Assembly (NCBI RefSeq): GCF_003943415.1
Contig: NZ_RJPK01000003.1
Coordinates: 155,173-219,172, forward strand
Source: Streptococcus oralis
GTDB taxonomy: Bacteria > Bacillota > Bacilli > Lactobacillales > Streptococcaceae
DNA length: 64,000 nucleotides
Reading direction: 5' to 3'
In this document: positions 26,660 through 33,707 of the stretch, piece by piece
How positions within the stretch are numbered: the first letter of the stretch is position 1
Layout of the letters: every line of letters starts with the position of its first letter
The notes under the pieces: model-generated
The model's database searches: none
The model's input: the letters and a program-made list of their open reading frames with translations, nothing else
Told to the model about the DNA's origin: nothing
Program-made: the position numbers and the translations under genes

Positions 26660-27496
26660 TTAGTCCTCCAAGAAAGCAATGAGTTCTTTTGCAAATTCGT
26701 CTGCATATTGGAAAATCGAACCGTGGCCAGCATTTGGATAGATAATCAGCTTACTATTTTCGATTTTCTCATGCATGTCATAGGAATTTTCCGTTGGAAC
26801 CTGCATATCCTTGTCCCCGTTGACGATTAAGGTTGGTTGAGTGATAAATGTTAGGTCGTCTTGAGGATCTTTCCCCCAACGTTTAATAGCTTTGAGTTGA
26901 GTTAGGAATCCTGATAGGTTCATGTCTTTATCCGCAAATTCCTTTGTTCTCATCCCCATTCGTCCTAGGACTTTCAAGGCTTCGATTTTCCCTTGTTCAT
27001 CATGATTATAGAAGATATAGCGTTTAGGATCGATACGTTCGAGTCCGGCTTTAAACATATAGTTAAAGGTTTTTCCTGTTACCTTATCGACCTCTTTTCC
27101 ACCTCGAGGTCCTGTTCCTGCCAAGATGAGACGGTTGACCAAATCAGGCTTACTTCTGACCATTTCTTGGGCAATCATGCCCCCCATGGAAAGTCCGAGG
27201 AGATTGATTTTATCGTAACCAAGCGCTTTTACAAAGTCAATTGTCTGCTCAGCCATTCCAGGAATGGTTTGCGCCACTTTTCCCTGACTAGCACCGACAC
27301 CAGGAAGATTGACAACAATTACATGGTGCTTTTCAGCAATCAAGTCTAATAGTCTTGGATCCCAGTTATCGAGAGTTGCTGCCAAATGTACCAGCATCAG
27401 AAGAGGTAGTTTTGATTTGCCTTTACTAAGTTCGCGATAGGCGATTTGGTTTTCTTGGACGGTGATGTATTGATTTTTTGTAGTAAGATATGACAT
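26660..27496 (-). CDS. Alpha/beta-fold hydrolase
   Basis: 278 residues. LVHLAATLDNWDPRL oxyanion area, nucleophile elbow GLSMGGMIAQE (about residue 100), acid VNGDKDMQVP and catalytic His in NAGHGSIFQ. Start at 27496 has AAGGGAAA upstream; an in-frame upstream start overlaps the preceding gene. Similar to esterases, haloperoxidase-like or peptidase S33 enzymes. Middle gene of the operon, 13 bases after the reductase gene. Confidence 0.9.
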   Translation of the reverse strand: MSYLTTKNQYITVQENQIAYRELSKGKSKLPLLMLVHLAATLDNWDPRLLDLIAEKHHVIVVNLPGVGASQGKVAQTIPGMAEQTIDFVKALGYDKINLLGLSMGGMIAQEMVRSKPDLVNRLILAGTGPRGGKEVDKVTGKTFNYMFKAGLERIDPKRYIFYNHDEQGKIEALKVLGRMGMRTKEFADKDMNLSGFLTQLKAIKRWGKDPQDDLTFITQPTLIVNGDKDMQVPTENSYDMHEKIENSKLIIYPNAGHGSIFQYADEFAKELIAFLED

Positions 27497-27509
27497 TGTG
27501 TTTCCCTTT

Positions 27510-28514
27510 TTATTTCTTAAAGCTGAGGACTGTTTTTCCACGTGAGCGACCATTAGCGACTTTGTCTAAGGCGCTATTTACCTCTTCAAATGGATAAACT
27601 GTATCGATAGAGGGTTTGATTTCTAATTTACTAAAGAGGTCAGCTACCTCTTGTAATTGAGCGCCATTGCTTTCTACAAAGATAAAATGATAGTGGACAT
27701 TATATTTTTCCGCCATTTTATCAAATTTGCGACCTGCTAAGCCAAGAATAATCTGTTTCCATTTTGGTAGATTCATGCGTTTGGCAAAGGCACCGTTTGG
27801 CAAGGCACGAAGTGAAACAAGATGACCACCTTTTTTCATGATAGACATTTGTTTTTCAGTTTCAGCTCCACCGAGAGTATCGAGGACATAATCCACCTGA
27901 CTAATAGTTTTTGTATAATCCTCTGTTTTGTAATCGATAAATCTATCTGCTCCTAGTTTCAACACACGCTCAGCACTATCTCCAGAACCGTTGGTGATGA
28001 CTTTCAAACCTTTGGCCTTGGCAATCGGAATGGCCATTCCACCGACACCTCCAGTACCACCAGAAATAAAGATCGTTTTCCCAGCTTGAGTGCCCATGAG
28101 GTCAAGAGCCTGCATGATAGTCAAGGCAGTAAGCGGAACAGCAGCAGCTTCCTCGTCTGATAGATAGTCTGGAACCTTGGCTAAGGCTTGGCTATCGACA
28201 GCTAGGTATTCTGCAAAGGCGCCGATATGATCAAGTGGCAGACGGCCAAAGACACGGTCTCCTATCTGAAAGTTGTCAACTTGCTTGCCAATGCTTTCAA
28301 CGATCCCACCGACCTCGTTACCTGCAGTTTGAGGAAGTTTGTAAGGAACAATCATCTTGACCTCACCACGAGAGATCATGTTATCGAGAGGATTAACCCC
28401 GGCTGCGGTGACTTTCACCAAGACTTGTTTGTCTGTAATACTTGGTTTAGCGATTTCTGTGATGTTCAGTGTGATATTGTTTTTGTTATAAGTAGTGTGT
28501 TGTGCGGCTTTCAT
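27510..28514 (-). CDS. Zinc-independent quinone/alcohol oxidoreductase (MDR family)
   Basis: 334 residues. GroES-like N domain (VLVKVTAAGVNPLDNMISRG) and NADPH-binding ISGGTGGVGGMAIPIAK. Zinc ligands are lacking, which fits quinone oxidoreductase (QOR) or enoyl reductase type MDRs. First gene of the operon; promoter with the TGTATC-n-GATACA palindrome upstream of the start. The divergence from the Rrf2 gene suggests electrophile or quinone detoxification; that is inference. Confidence 0.9.
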   Translation of the reverse strand: MKAAQHTTYNKNNITLNITEIAKPSITDKQVLVKVTAAGVNPLDNMISRGEVKMIVPYKLPQTAGNEVGGIVESIGKQVDNFQIGDRVFGRLPLDHIGAFAEYLAVDSQALAKVPDYLSDEEAAAVPLTALTIMQALDLMGTQAGKTIFISGGTGGVGGMAIPIAKAKGLKVITNGSGDSAERVLKLGADRFIDYKTEDYTKTISQVDYVLDTLGGAETEKQMSIMKKGGHLVSLRALPNGAFAKRMNLPKWKQIILGLAGRKFDKMAEKYNVHYHFIFVESNGAQLQEVADLFSKLEIKPSIDTVYPFEEVNSALDKVANGRSRGKTVLSFKK

Positions 28515-28543
28515 GTGATTTCTCTTTTCTTTTTCTATATGAT

Positions 28544-28566
28544 TTTATACCTGTATCTGATACAAG
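28544..28566 (-). promoter_or_regulatory. Promoter and Rrf2-type operator of the adh operon
   Basis: A 17-bp near-palindrome (28550-28566; CTTGTATCAGATACAGG on the minus strand) lies directly upstream of a TATAAA -10 (28544-28549) and so overlaps the -35/-10 spacer. A nearly identical site sits at the Rrf2 promoter. Confidence 0.65.
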
Positions 28567-28604
28567 TATATGTTATTTCCAGTAAAAACTGACTTGTTAT
28601 CAAA

Positions 28605-29036
28605 TCAGTTTCGGACTTGTTTAGCTTGTTTATATAGATTGTCAATGACATCTTCTAAAGTTTGATTTGCTAATTCCTTCTCTAATTGAGATTCGGCACT
28701 AGCGAAAAGCGGTGAAACTGCTCCTTGGATATGTTTTCCAACAGGGCAATCAGGATTGCTATTTTGATGAACAGGGAATAAACTAATGTGATTGATTTCT
28801 TGAGTAGCATAGTAGATCTCTAGTAAAGTCATTTTCTTTGGAGACTTACTGAGTTGATAACCTGTTTTTCCTTGCTGGGAATGAATCAAATCTGCATTTT
28901 TCAATAAGGCAATCACTTTTCGAATGTAACTAGCGTTAGTCCCAACACTAATAGCTAGTGCTTGAGAACTTAAGGTTTCCTTGCTTTCACTAATCATTGT
29001 TAAGATATGCAAAGCAACTGAGAATTTTGTATCCAT
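28605..29036 (-). CDS. Rrf2-family transcriptional regulator
   Basis: 143 residues. Rrf2 winged helix: KFSVALHILTMISES, TNASYIRKVIALLKNADLIHSQQGKTGYQLSK, then the dimer helix. Only one cysteine is in the metal-binding loop (NPDCPVGKH), so it is not an Fe-S IscR type; it looks like YwnA-type Rrf2 regulators that react with small electrophiles. It is upstream of and on the same strand as the adh operon; matching palindromes occur at both promoters, so it very probably represses itself and the operon. Confidence 0.88.
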   Translation of the reverse strand: MDTKFSVALHILTMISESKETLSSQALAISVGTNASYIRKVIALLKNADLIHSQQGKTGYQLSKSPKKMTLLEIYYATQEINHISLFPVHQNSNPDCPVGKHIQGAVSPLFASAESQLEKELANQTLEDVIDNLYKQAKQVRN

Positions 29037-29057
29037 ATGAATCCCTCTCTTAATAAA

Positions 29058-29087
29058 CTTGTATCAGATACAAGAACAAGTATAACA
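29058..29087 (-). promoter_or_regulatory. Promoter and operator of the Rrf2 gene
   Basis: Perfect 17-bp palindrome CTTGTATCAGATACAAG (29058-29074) five bases downstream of an extended -10 TGTTATACT (29079-29087), covering the expected transcription start: a repressor position. Confidence 0.7.
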
Positions 29088-29189
29088 TAAATTAAAAGAA
29101 AAGCAAGTCTTTTGTTTTAAATTTTAAAAAATTTTGAGTGCAATCAGATTAGAGCTGTCTGGGAAGGGTGTTCATAAAATTATACCGTT

Positions 29190-29316
29190 GATATCCATTA
29201 GTTGACCAAAAGTAGAACAGATACACAAAAAAGCCTAGTAAATCAAGGCTTTTTCCTGTTGTATTTAGATGCCCCCTACAGGGATTTGGAAAGGACTTTC
29301 ATATTGAGAGCAATTA
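29190..29316. repeat. Right copy of the diverged repeat, containing a tRNA-Lys 3' fragment
   Basis: Same order of blocks as 25628-25739. Includes hairpin AAAAAAGCC...GGCTTTTT (29227-29254) and then 29255-29285, which equals the end of the tRNA-Lys gene and its downstream bases at 33355-33385. Confidence 0.65.
29255..29285. repeat. att-like direct repeat: copy of the tRNA-Lys 3' end
   Basis: 31 bp identical to 33355-33385 (CCTGTTGTATTTAGATGCCCCC plus TACAGGGAT), i.e. the last 15 bases of the functional tRNA-Lys gene plus 16 bases downstream of it. Such duplication is what site-specific integration into a tRNA 3' end leaves. Nearby, 29370-29389, GGGACAAAAGTGGGGCAAAA recalls 3' ends of phage integrase genes, as does 33289-33310. 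Confidence 0.65.
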
Positions 29317-29389
29317 AAAATATTGAAATATAAGTGATTTTAGGTATTTTCAATGTCATGATTTAAAAATGGGACAAAAGTGGGGCAAA

Positions 29390-29425
29390 AACCATACAGA
29401 TTCTAAACTGTATGGTTCTTTTTTT
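29390..29425 (+). terminator. Intrinsic terminator-like hairpin
   Basis: AACCATACAG / CTGTATGGTT perfect 10-bp arms, 8-base loop, T-run. No gene on this strand precedes it, so it may be a leftover of a lost element. Confidence 0.75.
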
Positions 29426-29839
29426 ATCTAACCAAGAAAGGTTAAAACTTATTAAAACAAATGCAATCAACTGTTGAAAACTTTTTAGTCCGTGTAATAT
29501 AAAAACAAGTAAAAAGTTGAACTATAGGGAATATTGTGTCATAATAGGCAATAGATGAATAATTAATAGATTGGAAATAATGCTTTCTTACCTTAACAAG
29601 TTGAATTGGTTATACATTTTTTCGTCGCAATTGTGTCTATCTCTCGAGTTTAGCTAGTTTTTATAAGCTCTGGTTTCTAATCAATATAACAAATTTTAGA
29701 AGTGCATAAGACAAGATGGTGACATTACTACAGTCATTTCTAGTCACCATATGTTGCTGGCACAGGCTGTTTGTAGTGTTGGCTATTTACTAGTCAGTTT
29801 AATCGGAGTGTTTAATTTTTATTGTTGAAAGGTTTTTAT
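29426..29839. other. Intergenic stretch, no gene supported
   Basis: AT-rich. At 29695-29820 one frame reads about 40 hydrophobic codons without start or ribosome site, possibly a gene remnant. An imperfect inverted repeat GGTGAC...GTCACC occurs near 29716-29748. The next gene's ribosome site is GAAAGG at 29826-29831. Confidence 0.4.
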
Positions 29840-31129
29840 ATGGCGAAAATTCTATCTTTAGGTCTGACAGGTAAGAAATTACTTGCTCAGGGGTTCTTGT
29901 TTGTTCTGCTAGGTCTCATCTTGATGGTCACGGGGACTTGGTTGCCAGTAAAGGTTATTCGACTGGTTCTGTTTTTAGCTTGGATAGCAACGGTCTTAGA
30001 TTTAGTATTACGTATTTTCAAAAAAAGTCAGTCAACGGACACCTTGGGAGTTGCACTGGTTAAATTGTTAGTGCTGGGATATTTGCTTGGCTCCAATCTT
30101 GCGACGGATGTGCCGATTTATATTTTGGCTCTTGTGATTGGAGTTTATCAGATTTTTCATGCTAGTATTAACCTTGTCACCTATGTTCTCTACCGCAAAA
30201 ACAAAATTCGACCTCGTTTTCGTCTCTTACTAGATGGACTCGTACTAGTTTTTCTTGGTGGGACTAGTCTTTTGTCCTCTACAGGAAATTCTGTCTTTCA
30301 ACTCTTTGTATTAGGGGCTTATTTTTTCCTTTATGGTGTGTCCAATATCCGTGATGGTTTCTTGTTTGAGGAGGAAATTGGGAAAAACCATCTCAAACGT
30401 CGTGTAAGAATGAGCTTACCTATTGTCCTAGCCGCTCTCATCCCTGCAAGAACTTTAGCAAAAATCAACAAATTCATGCAGGAAAATGCTGATGAGAGAG
30501 AGGATATCCATCTTGGAATGGTGAAGTCTGGTAAGACAGCGGAGCTTGAAATTTTTGTTCATACAGCTGAGACCTCTCTGTTTTCGGCAATTGGTCATGT
30601 GGATATCTGCTATCAGGGCCGTGTTATTTCTTATGGCAACTATGATCCGTCTTCTGAGACCTTATTTGGCATGGTAGGAGATGGTGTCTTATATTTCTGT
30701 GATCGTGACAAGTACATTGACCTATGTAAACGTGAGAGTCAAAAAACGCTTTTTGGTTATGGGATAGATTTGACGCCTGAAATGGAAAAAGCAGTTCAGA
30801 AAAAGTTGGCTGAATTGAAACAACTGACGATTCCATGGGAGCCAAGTGCAGATAAAATCATGACAGGTGATGGTAAGGAAGACTACACCTACGCTTATAA
30901 AATCAGACACGAGACAGATGGGGAACTTTATAAATTTATCAAATCTAAGTTTAAATCCTACTTTGTCTTATCTACAAACTGTGTGCTCTTGGCTGATACC
31001 ATAGTCGGTCAGGCTGGCACCGATATCCTCTCACCCAAAGGATTTATCGCTCCAGGAACTTACCAAGCCTACCTTGATCGAGAGTTTGAAAAACCAAATA
31101 GTATAGTCGTATCTAAACATGTTTATTAA
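29840..31129 (+). CDS. HdeD-like membrane domain fused to a permuted papain-like domain
   Basis: 429 residues from ATG 29840 (GAAAGG at proper distance). The first 185 residues hold about six membrane segments of HdeD/DUF308 type. The rest is soluble: AIGHVDICYQGRVISYG supplies a histidine (about residue 255) and, after 130 residues, FVLSTNCVLLADTIVGQ supplies a cysteine. His before Cys is the order of circularly permuted papain-like (YiiX/NlpC-P60-related) enzymes, which hydrolyse or transfer amide or acyl groups. The substrate is unknown. Nine bases before the AI-2E family permease gene. Confidence 0.75.
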   Translation: MAKILSLGLTGKKLLAQGFLFVLLGLILMVTGTWLPVKVIRLVLFLAWIATVLDLVLRIFKKSQSTDTLGVALVKLLVLGYLLGSNLATDVPIYILALVIGVYQIFHASINLVTYVLYRKNKIRPRFRLLLDGLVLVFLGGTSLLSSTGNSVFQLFVLGAYFFLYGVSNIRDGFLFEEEIGKNHLKRRVRMSLPIVLAALIPARTLAKINKFMQENADEREDIHLGMVKSGKTAELEIFVHTAETSLFSAIGHVDICYQGRVISYGNYDPSSETLFGMVGDGVLYFCDRDKYIDLCKRESQKTLFGYGIDLTPEMEKAVQKKLAELKQLTIPWEPSADKIMTGDGKEDYTYAYKIRHETDGELYKFIKSKFKSYFVLSTNCVLLADTIVGQAGTDILSPKGFIAPGTYQAYLDREFEKPNSIVVSKHVY

Positions 31130-31138
31130 GGAAAATTT

Positions 31139-32227
31139 ATGAACTTAGTTAAAAAATATACTCCGTTAATCCTTTTTATAGGGCTGGTTGCTCTTGTAAT
31201 TCTGAATGCATCGAGCTTTATATCAGGAGCAATCTCTCTCTTTGATGTAATATCAACCTTGATTTATGGTGCTGTTATTGCTTTTGTGCTTAATGTTCCT
31301 ATGAAAAAAATTGAACAGTACTTAGTTAAATTGAAGGTAAAGGCAGAGTTGCGTCGTCCGATTGCCATGGTACTTGTTTTCCTAGCTCTTATCTTAATCG
31401 TGATTGCTCTTTTGGTTTTGGTGCTGCCAACCCTAGCCCAGACTATTAGTCAGCTGGGAACAGTCCTTTCAACAGTCCTTACTCAACTTGGGAAATTGCT
31501 AGGCAGCTCGGAATTTGTAACCAAAGACATGTTGTCAACTATCGTATCAGGCATACAGGGACAATCTAGTTCTATTAGCCAAGCTTTGATAGGTTTTTTA
31601 TCAGGTCTGACTAGTAATATCGGCAATATTTTTTCAAGTTTGATGAATGCCTTTTTGATTATAGTCTTCACCTTTTTATTTTTATCCAGTAAGGAACATT
31701 TGGCAGCGATGACGAGTCGACTTCTAAAAGTTTTTCTTCCAGAGAAGGTGGTGATAAAGTTGACTTACATTGGACAAGTAGCACTAGAGACTTATGACCA
31801 ATTTTTGATGAGTCAGCTGATTGAAGCAGTTATCATAGGAGTTATGATAGCGGTTGGTTACAGCGTGTTTGGGATACCCTATGGAGTAATGACAGGTATC
31901 TTTGCAGGAGTGCTATCGTTCATTCCTTATGTAGGGCCTATGATTGCTTGTGTTGTGGGAGCGATTTTTATCTTCACAGTGAGTCCTACTCAAGCCTTAC
32001 TTTCTCTTCTTCTATATCAAGTTATACAGCTGATTGAAGGAAACCTTATTTATCCTAGAGTTGTAGGTCAGTCTATTGGTTTGCCAGCTATTTTCACGCT
32101 TGCGGCTGCTAGTATTGGAGGGAATCTTTTCGGACTACTTGGAATGATATTCTTTACCCCCGTATTTGCTGTTATCTATCGACTGGTTAAAGAATTTGTC
32201 GTTGCAAAGGAAAATCAGGTAGATTAA
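31139..32227 (+). CDS. AI-2E family (PerM-like) permease
   Basis: 362 residues with about eight membrane segments; LIEAVIIGVMIAVGYSVFGIPYG and GVLSFIPYVGPMIAC with VVGQSIGLPAIF are the UPF0118/PerM signatures. The family includes TqsA and Na+/H+ antiporters, so the transported substrate is open. AAGGAAAATTT ribosome site. Cotranscribed with the HdeD-papain gene. Confidence 0.9.
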   Translation: MNLVKKYTPLILFIGLVALVILNASSFISGAISLFDVISTLIYGAVIAFVLNVPMKKIEQYLVKLKVKAELRRPIAMVLVFLALILIVIALLVLVLPTLAQTISQLGTVLSTVLTQLGKLLGSSEFVTKDMLSTIVSGIQGQSSSISQALIGFLSGLTSNIGNIFSSLMNAFLIIVFTFLFLSSKEHLAAMTSRLLKVFLPEKVVIKLTYIGQVALETYDQFLMSQLIEAVIIGVMIAVGYSVFGIPYGVMTGIFAGVLSFIPYVGPMIACVVGAIFIFTVSPTQALLSLLLYQVIQLIEGNLIYPRVVGQSIGLPAIFTLAAASIGGNLFGLLGMIFFTPVFAVIYRLVKEFVVAKENQVD

Positions 32228-32254
32228 GAAAAACTAAATTTAATAAGATATACT

Positions 32255-32290
32255 GAGAAGAGAGTGAGAGATTCTCTTCTCTTTTATTTT
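32255..32290 (+). terminator. Intrinsic terminator after the permease gene
   Basis: GAGAAGAG / CTCTTCTC arms, 11-base loop, T-rich tail. Confidence 0.75.
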
Positions 32291-32325
32291 TAAATACTTT
32301 TCTACAAAAAGCTATTAGACGTTAA

Positions 32326-32352
32326 AAAAAGCCTTGGTTTCAAGGCTTATTT
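32326..32352 (-). terminator. Terminator of the first tRNA-Lys gene
   Basis: On the minus strand AAGCCTTG/CAAGGCTT hairpin followed by a T-run, 16 bases after the tRNA 3' end. Confidence 0.7.
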
Positions 32353-32367
32353 CTGTTGATTTAGATG

Positions 32368-32440
32368 TGCCCCCTGCAGGGCTCGAACCTGCGCCCCATA
32401 GCTTAAGAGTCTACTGCTCTACCAACTGAGCTAAGGAGGC
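32368..32440 (-). tRNA. tRNA-Lys(CUU)-like gene with a mismatched anticodon stem
   Basis: 73 nt. Acceptor GCCTCCT/AGGGGGC, D arm GCTCAGTTGGTAGAGC and T arm GCAGG-TTCGAGC-CCTGC all fold. Anticodon loop CTCTTAA gives CUU. The anticodon stem GTAGA/GCTAT has an A-G mismatch next to the loop and a G-T closing pair. CCA is not encoded. It may be weakly functional, a different modification substrate, or a degrading copy of the gene at 33370. Confidence 0.75.
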
Positions 32441-32502
32441 AACAGAAAAAGCTGAGAATGTAACTTCCCAGCTATTTTAATATGCCCAAAATGGCAGCTA
32501 GA

Positions 32503-33018
32503 TTATTTACGAAAGGCATCAAGGATATAGGTGAAACCAACAATTAAAAATGCAAAGGCAACGACATAAACGACAAAGACACTTGTAGCTACTGGATTGA
32601 ACAAAATCACTAGACCTAGTAAAAATGCAAGCAACGCTATCCACATGATATGGTTGCCAATAATAGGGAAAATCAATCCCAGACGATTGCCTTTAAAGAA
32701 AGCTATAATGGCTTCTACAATTAACCAAATTCCTAAAATAGTTGGAATGACAACTGGCAGCGTCACAAAGCCATAGGCAACGAGGTAAAGAGCTAAGAGA
32801 AGATTAACAATCCCTTGGAAAAGATGAGCTGGTGAGCGAAGCTCTTTTGGTACAGAGAAATAGCCTAAAATAGCTGCTATAGAAGAAACCAGTAAACCAA
32901 ATGCAATCCACCAGCTGTAAGCAACAAGATTAGCTACTGGGTTTGTAAATAGGAAAAGTCCTAAAAGGACAAAAACAACTCCTGCAAGGAATAGCAGTAA
33001 ACGATTAGAAAATTTCAT
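32503..33018 (-). CDS. HdeD-like DUF308 membrane protein
   Basis: 171 residues with about six membrane segments, and the repeated pattern LLFLAGVVFVLLGLFLFTNP and ALLAFLLGLVILFNPVATS that marks the DUF308/HdeD family (two three-helix repeats). In E. coli HdeD is linked to acid resistance; here the role is unknown. It is the second HdeD-type protein in this 4-kb region. Own transcription; start MKFSNRLL with a GGGGGTATTG ribosome site. Confidence 0.85.
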   Translation of the reverse strand: MKFSNRLLLFLAGVVFVLLGLFLFTNPVANLVAYSWWIAFGLLVSSIAAILGYFSVPKELRSPAHLFQGIVNLLLALYLVAYGFVTLPVVIPTILGIWLIVEAIIAFFKGNRLGLIFPIIGNHIMWIALLAFLLGLVILFNPVATSVFVVYVVAFAFLIVGFTYILDAFRK

Positions 33019-33326
33019 TTCAATACCCCCTATATAGTATAGTATAGTTTGATAATAAAAATATTATACACCTTTTTAGAGGAAATGTCAATAAACTAAA
33101 TGGAAAATTTGGAAGTTTCAGTCTGATTCATGAAAAGAAAATCAGTTTTTATTATTTTGAAAATAAAAAGAGAAGATAAAATTTGTCTTCTCTACATGAA
33201 AATATTGTATGGCATCAAAGCAAAAGTAACTGGCTTTACACTATTTGTTAAGATGTAATTTGGTTCAAAAAGAAAAGATAGATTTAAAAGTGGGGCAAAT
33301 GATGAGGCAAATCAGTTATAGATAAG
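33019..33326. other. Intergenic stretch with possible integrase-end remnant
   Basis: No gene. A hairpin AGAGAAGA/TCTTCTCT occurs at 33169-33193. TTTAAAAGTGGGGCAAATGA (33281-33300) followed by GAGGCAAAT looks like the end region of tyrosine integrase genes of streptococcal phages, close to the tRNA-Lys 3' end. Confidence 0.4.
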
Positions 33327-33354
33327 CAAAAAAGCCTTGGTTATCAAGGCTTTT
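33327..33354 (-). terminator. Terminator of the second tRNA-Lys gene
   Basis: Minus-strand AAAAGCCTTGATAACCAAGGC hairpin region with T-run, 16 bases after the tRNA. Confidence 0.75.
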
Positions 33355-33385
33355 CCTGTTGTATTTAGATGCCCCCTACAGGGAT
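33355..33385. repeat. att-like direct repeat at the tRNA-Lys 3' end
   Basis: Partner of 29255-29285; 31 bp identical and covers the T-arm 3' part and acceptor end of the intact tRNA-Lys. Confidence 0.65.
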
Positions 33386-33442
33386 CGAACCTGTGACCCA
33401 CGGATTAAGAGTCCGCTGCTCTGCCAGCTGAGCTAAGGAGGC
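33370..33442 (-). tRNA. tRNA-Lys(CUU)
   Basis: 73 nt. Acceptor GCCTCCT/AGGGGGC, D arm GCTCAGCTGGCAGAGC, anticodon stem GCGGA/TCCGT with loop CTCTTAA (anticodon CUU), T arm ACAGG-TTCGATC-CCTGT. All stems pair. Immediately downstream of the 6S RNA, perhaps cotranscribed. Confidence 0.95.
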
Positions 33443-33446
33443 AAAG

Positions 33447-33641
33447 AAAAAAGCTGTATTGGTGCCGAAACTTCACGGTTTGTATTGAACCCGCGCAATT
33501 AAGCAGGTGGGCAACTCGCTCTAACTGAAGCTGTTTCCGTGTGAGACGGCCTACATGCTGTTAGAAGACTTTTGTTTCCCTAATAATACAAAAAATAGTC
33601 GGTCAACACTTAAGTGTGAAGTCGTACACCACAGCGTTTCT
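33447..33641 (-). ncRNA. ssrS: 6S RNA
   Basis: About 190 nt on the minus strand. The 5' segment GAAACGCTGTGGTGTACGAC matches the conserved 6S start (CTGnGGTGTtCG as in B. subtilis), and pairs with the 3' end CACCAATACAGC, which is followed by a T-run. The middle is a long rod with a large bulge, the open-complex mimic that binds sigma-A RNA polymerase. A -10-like TGGTATCAT/TATAAA lies just upstream (33645-33658). Neighbouring rarA is a common location of 6S genes. Confidence 0.85.
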
Positions 33642-33707
33642 ATATTTATATGATACCACTTTTTTTAAAAAATTCAAGAGGAAAATTTATTTTTTTTGAA
33701 AAGGATT

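Noticed and set aside
29390-29425. Riboswitch leader for the HdeD-papain gene
   Set aside because: A single hairpin with T-run more than 400 bases upstream of the gene, no aptamer pattern.
29695-29820. About 40 hydrophobic codons in one frame before the HdeD-papain gene
   Set aside because: No start codon with ribosome site and too short to match to a family; could be a gene remnant but not supported.
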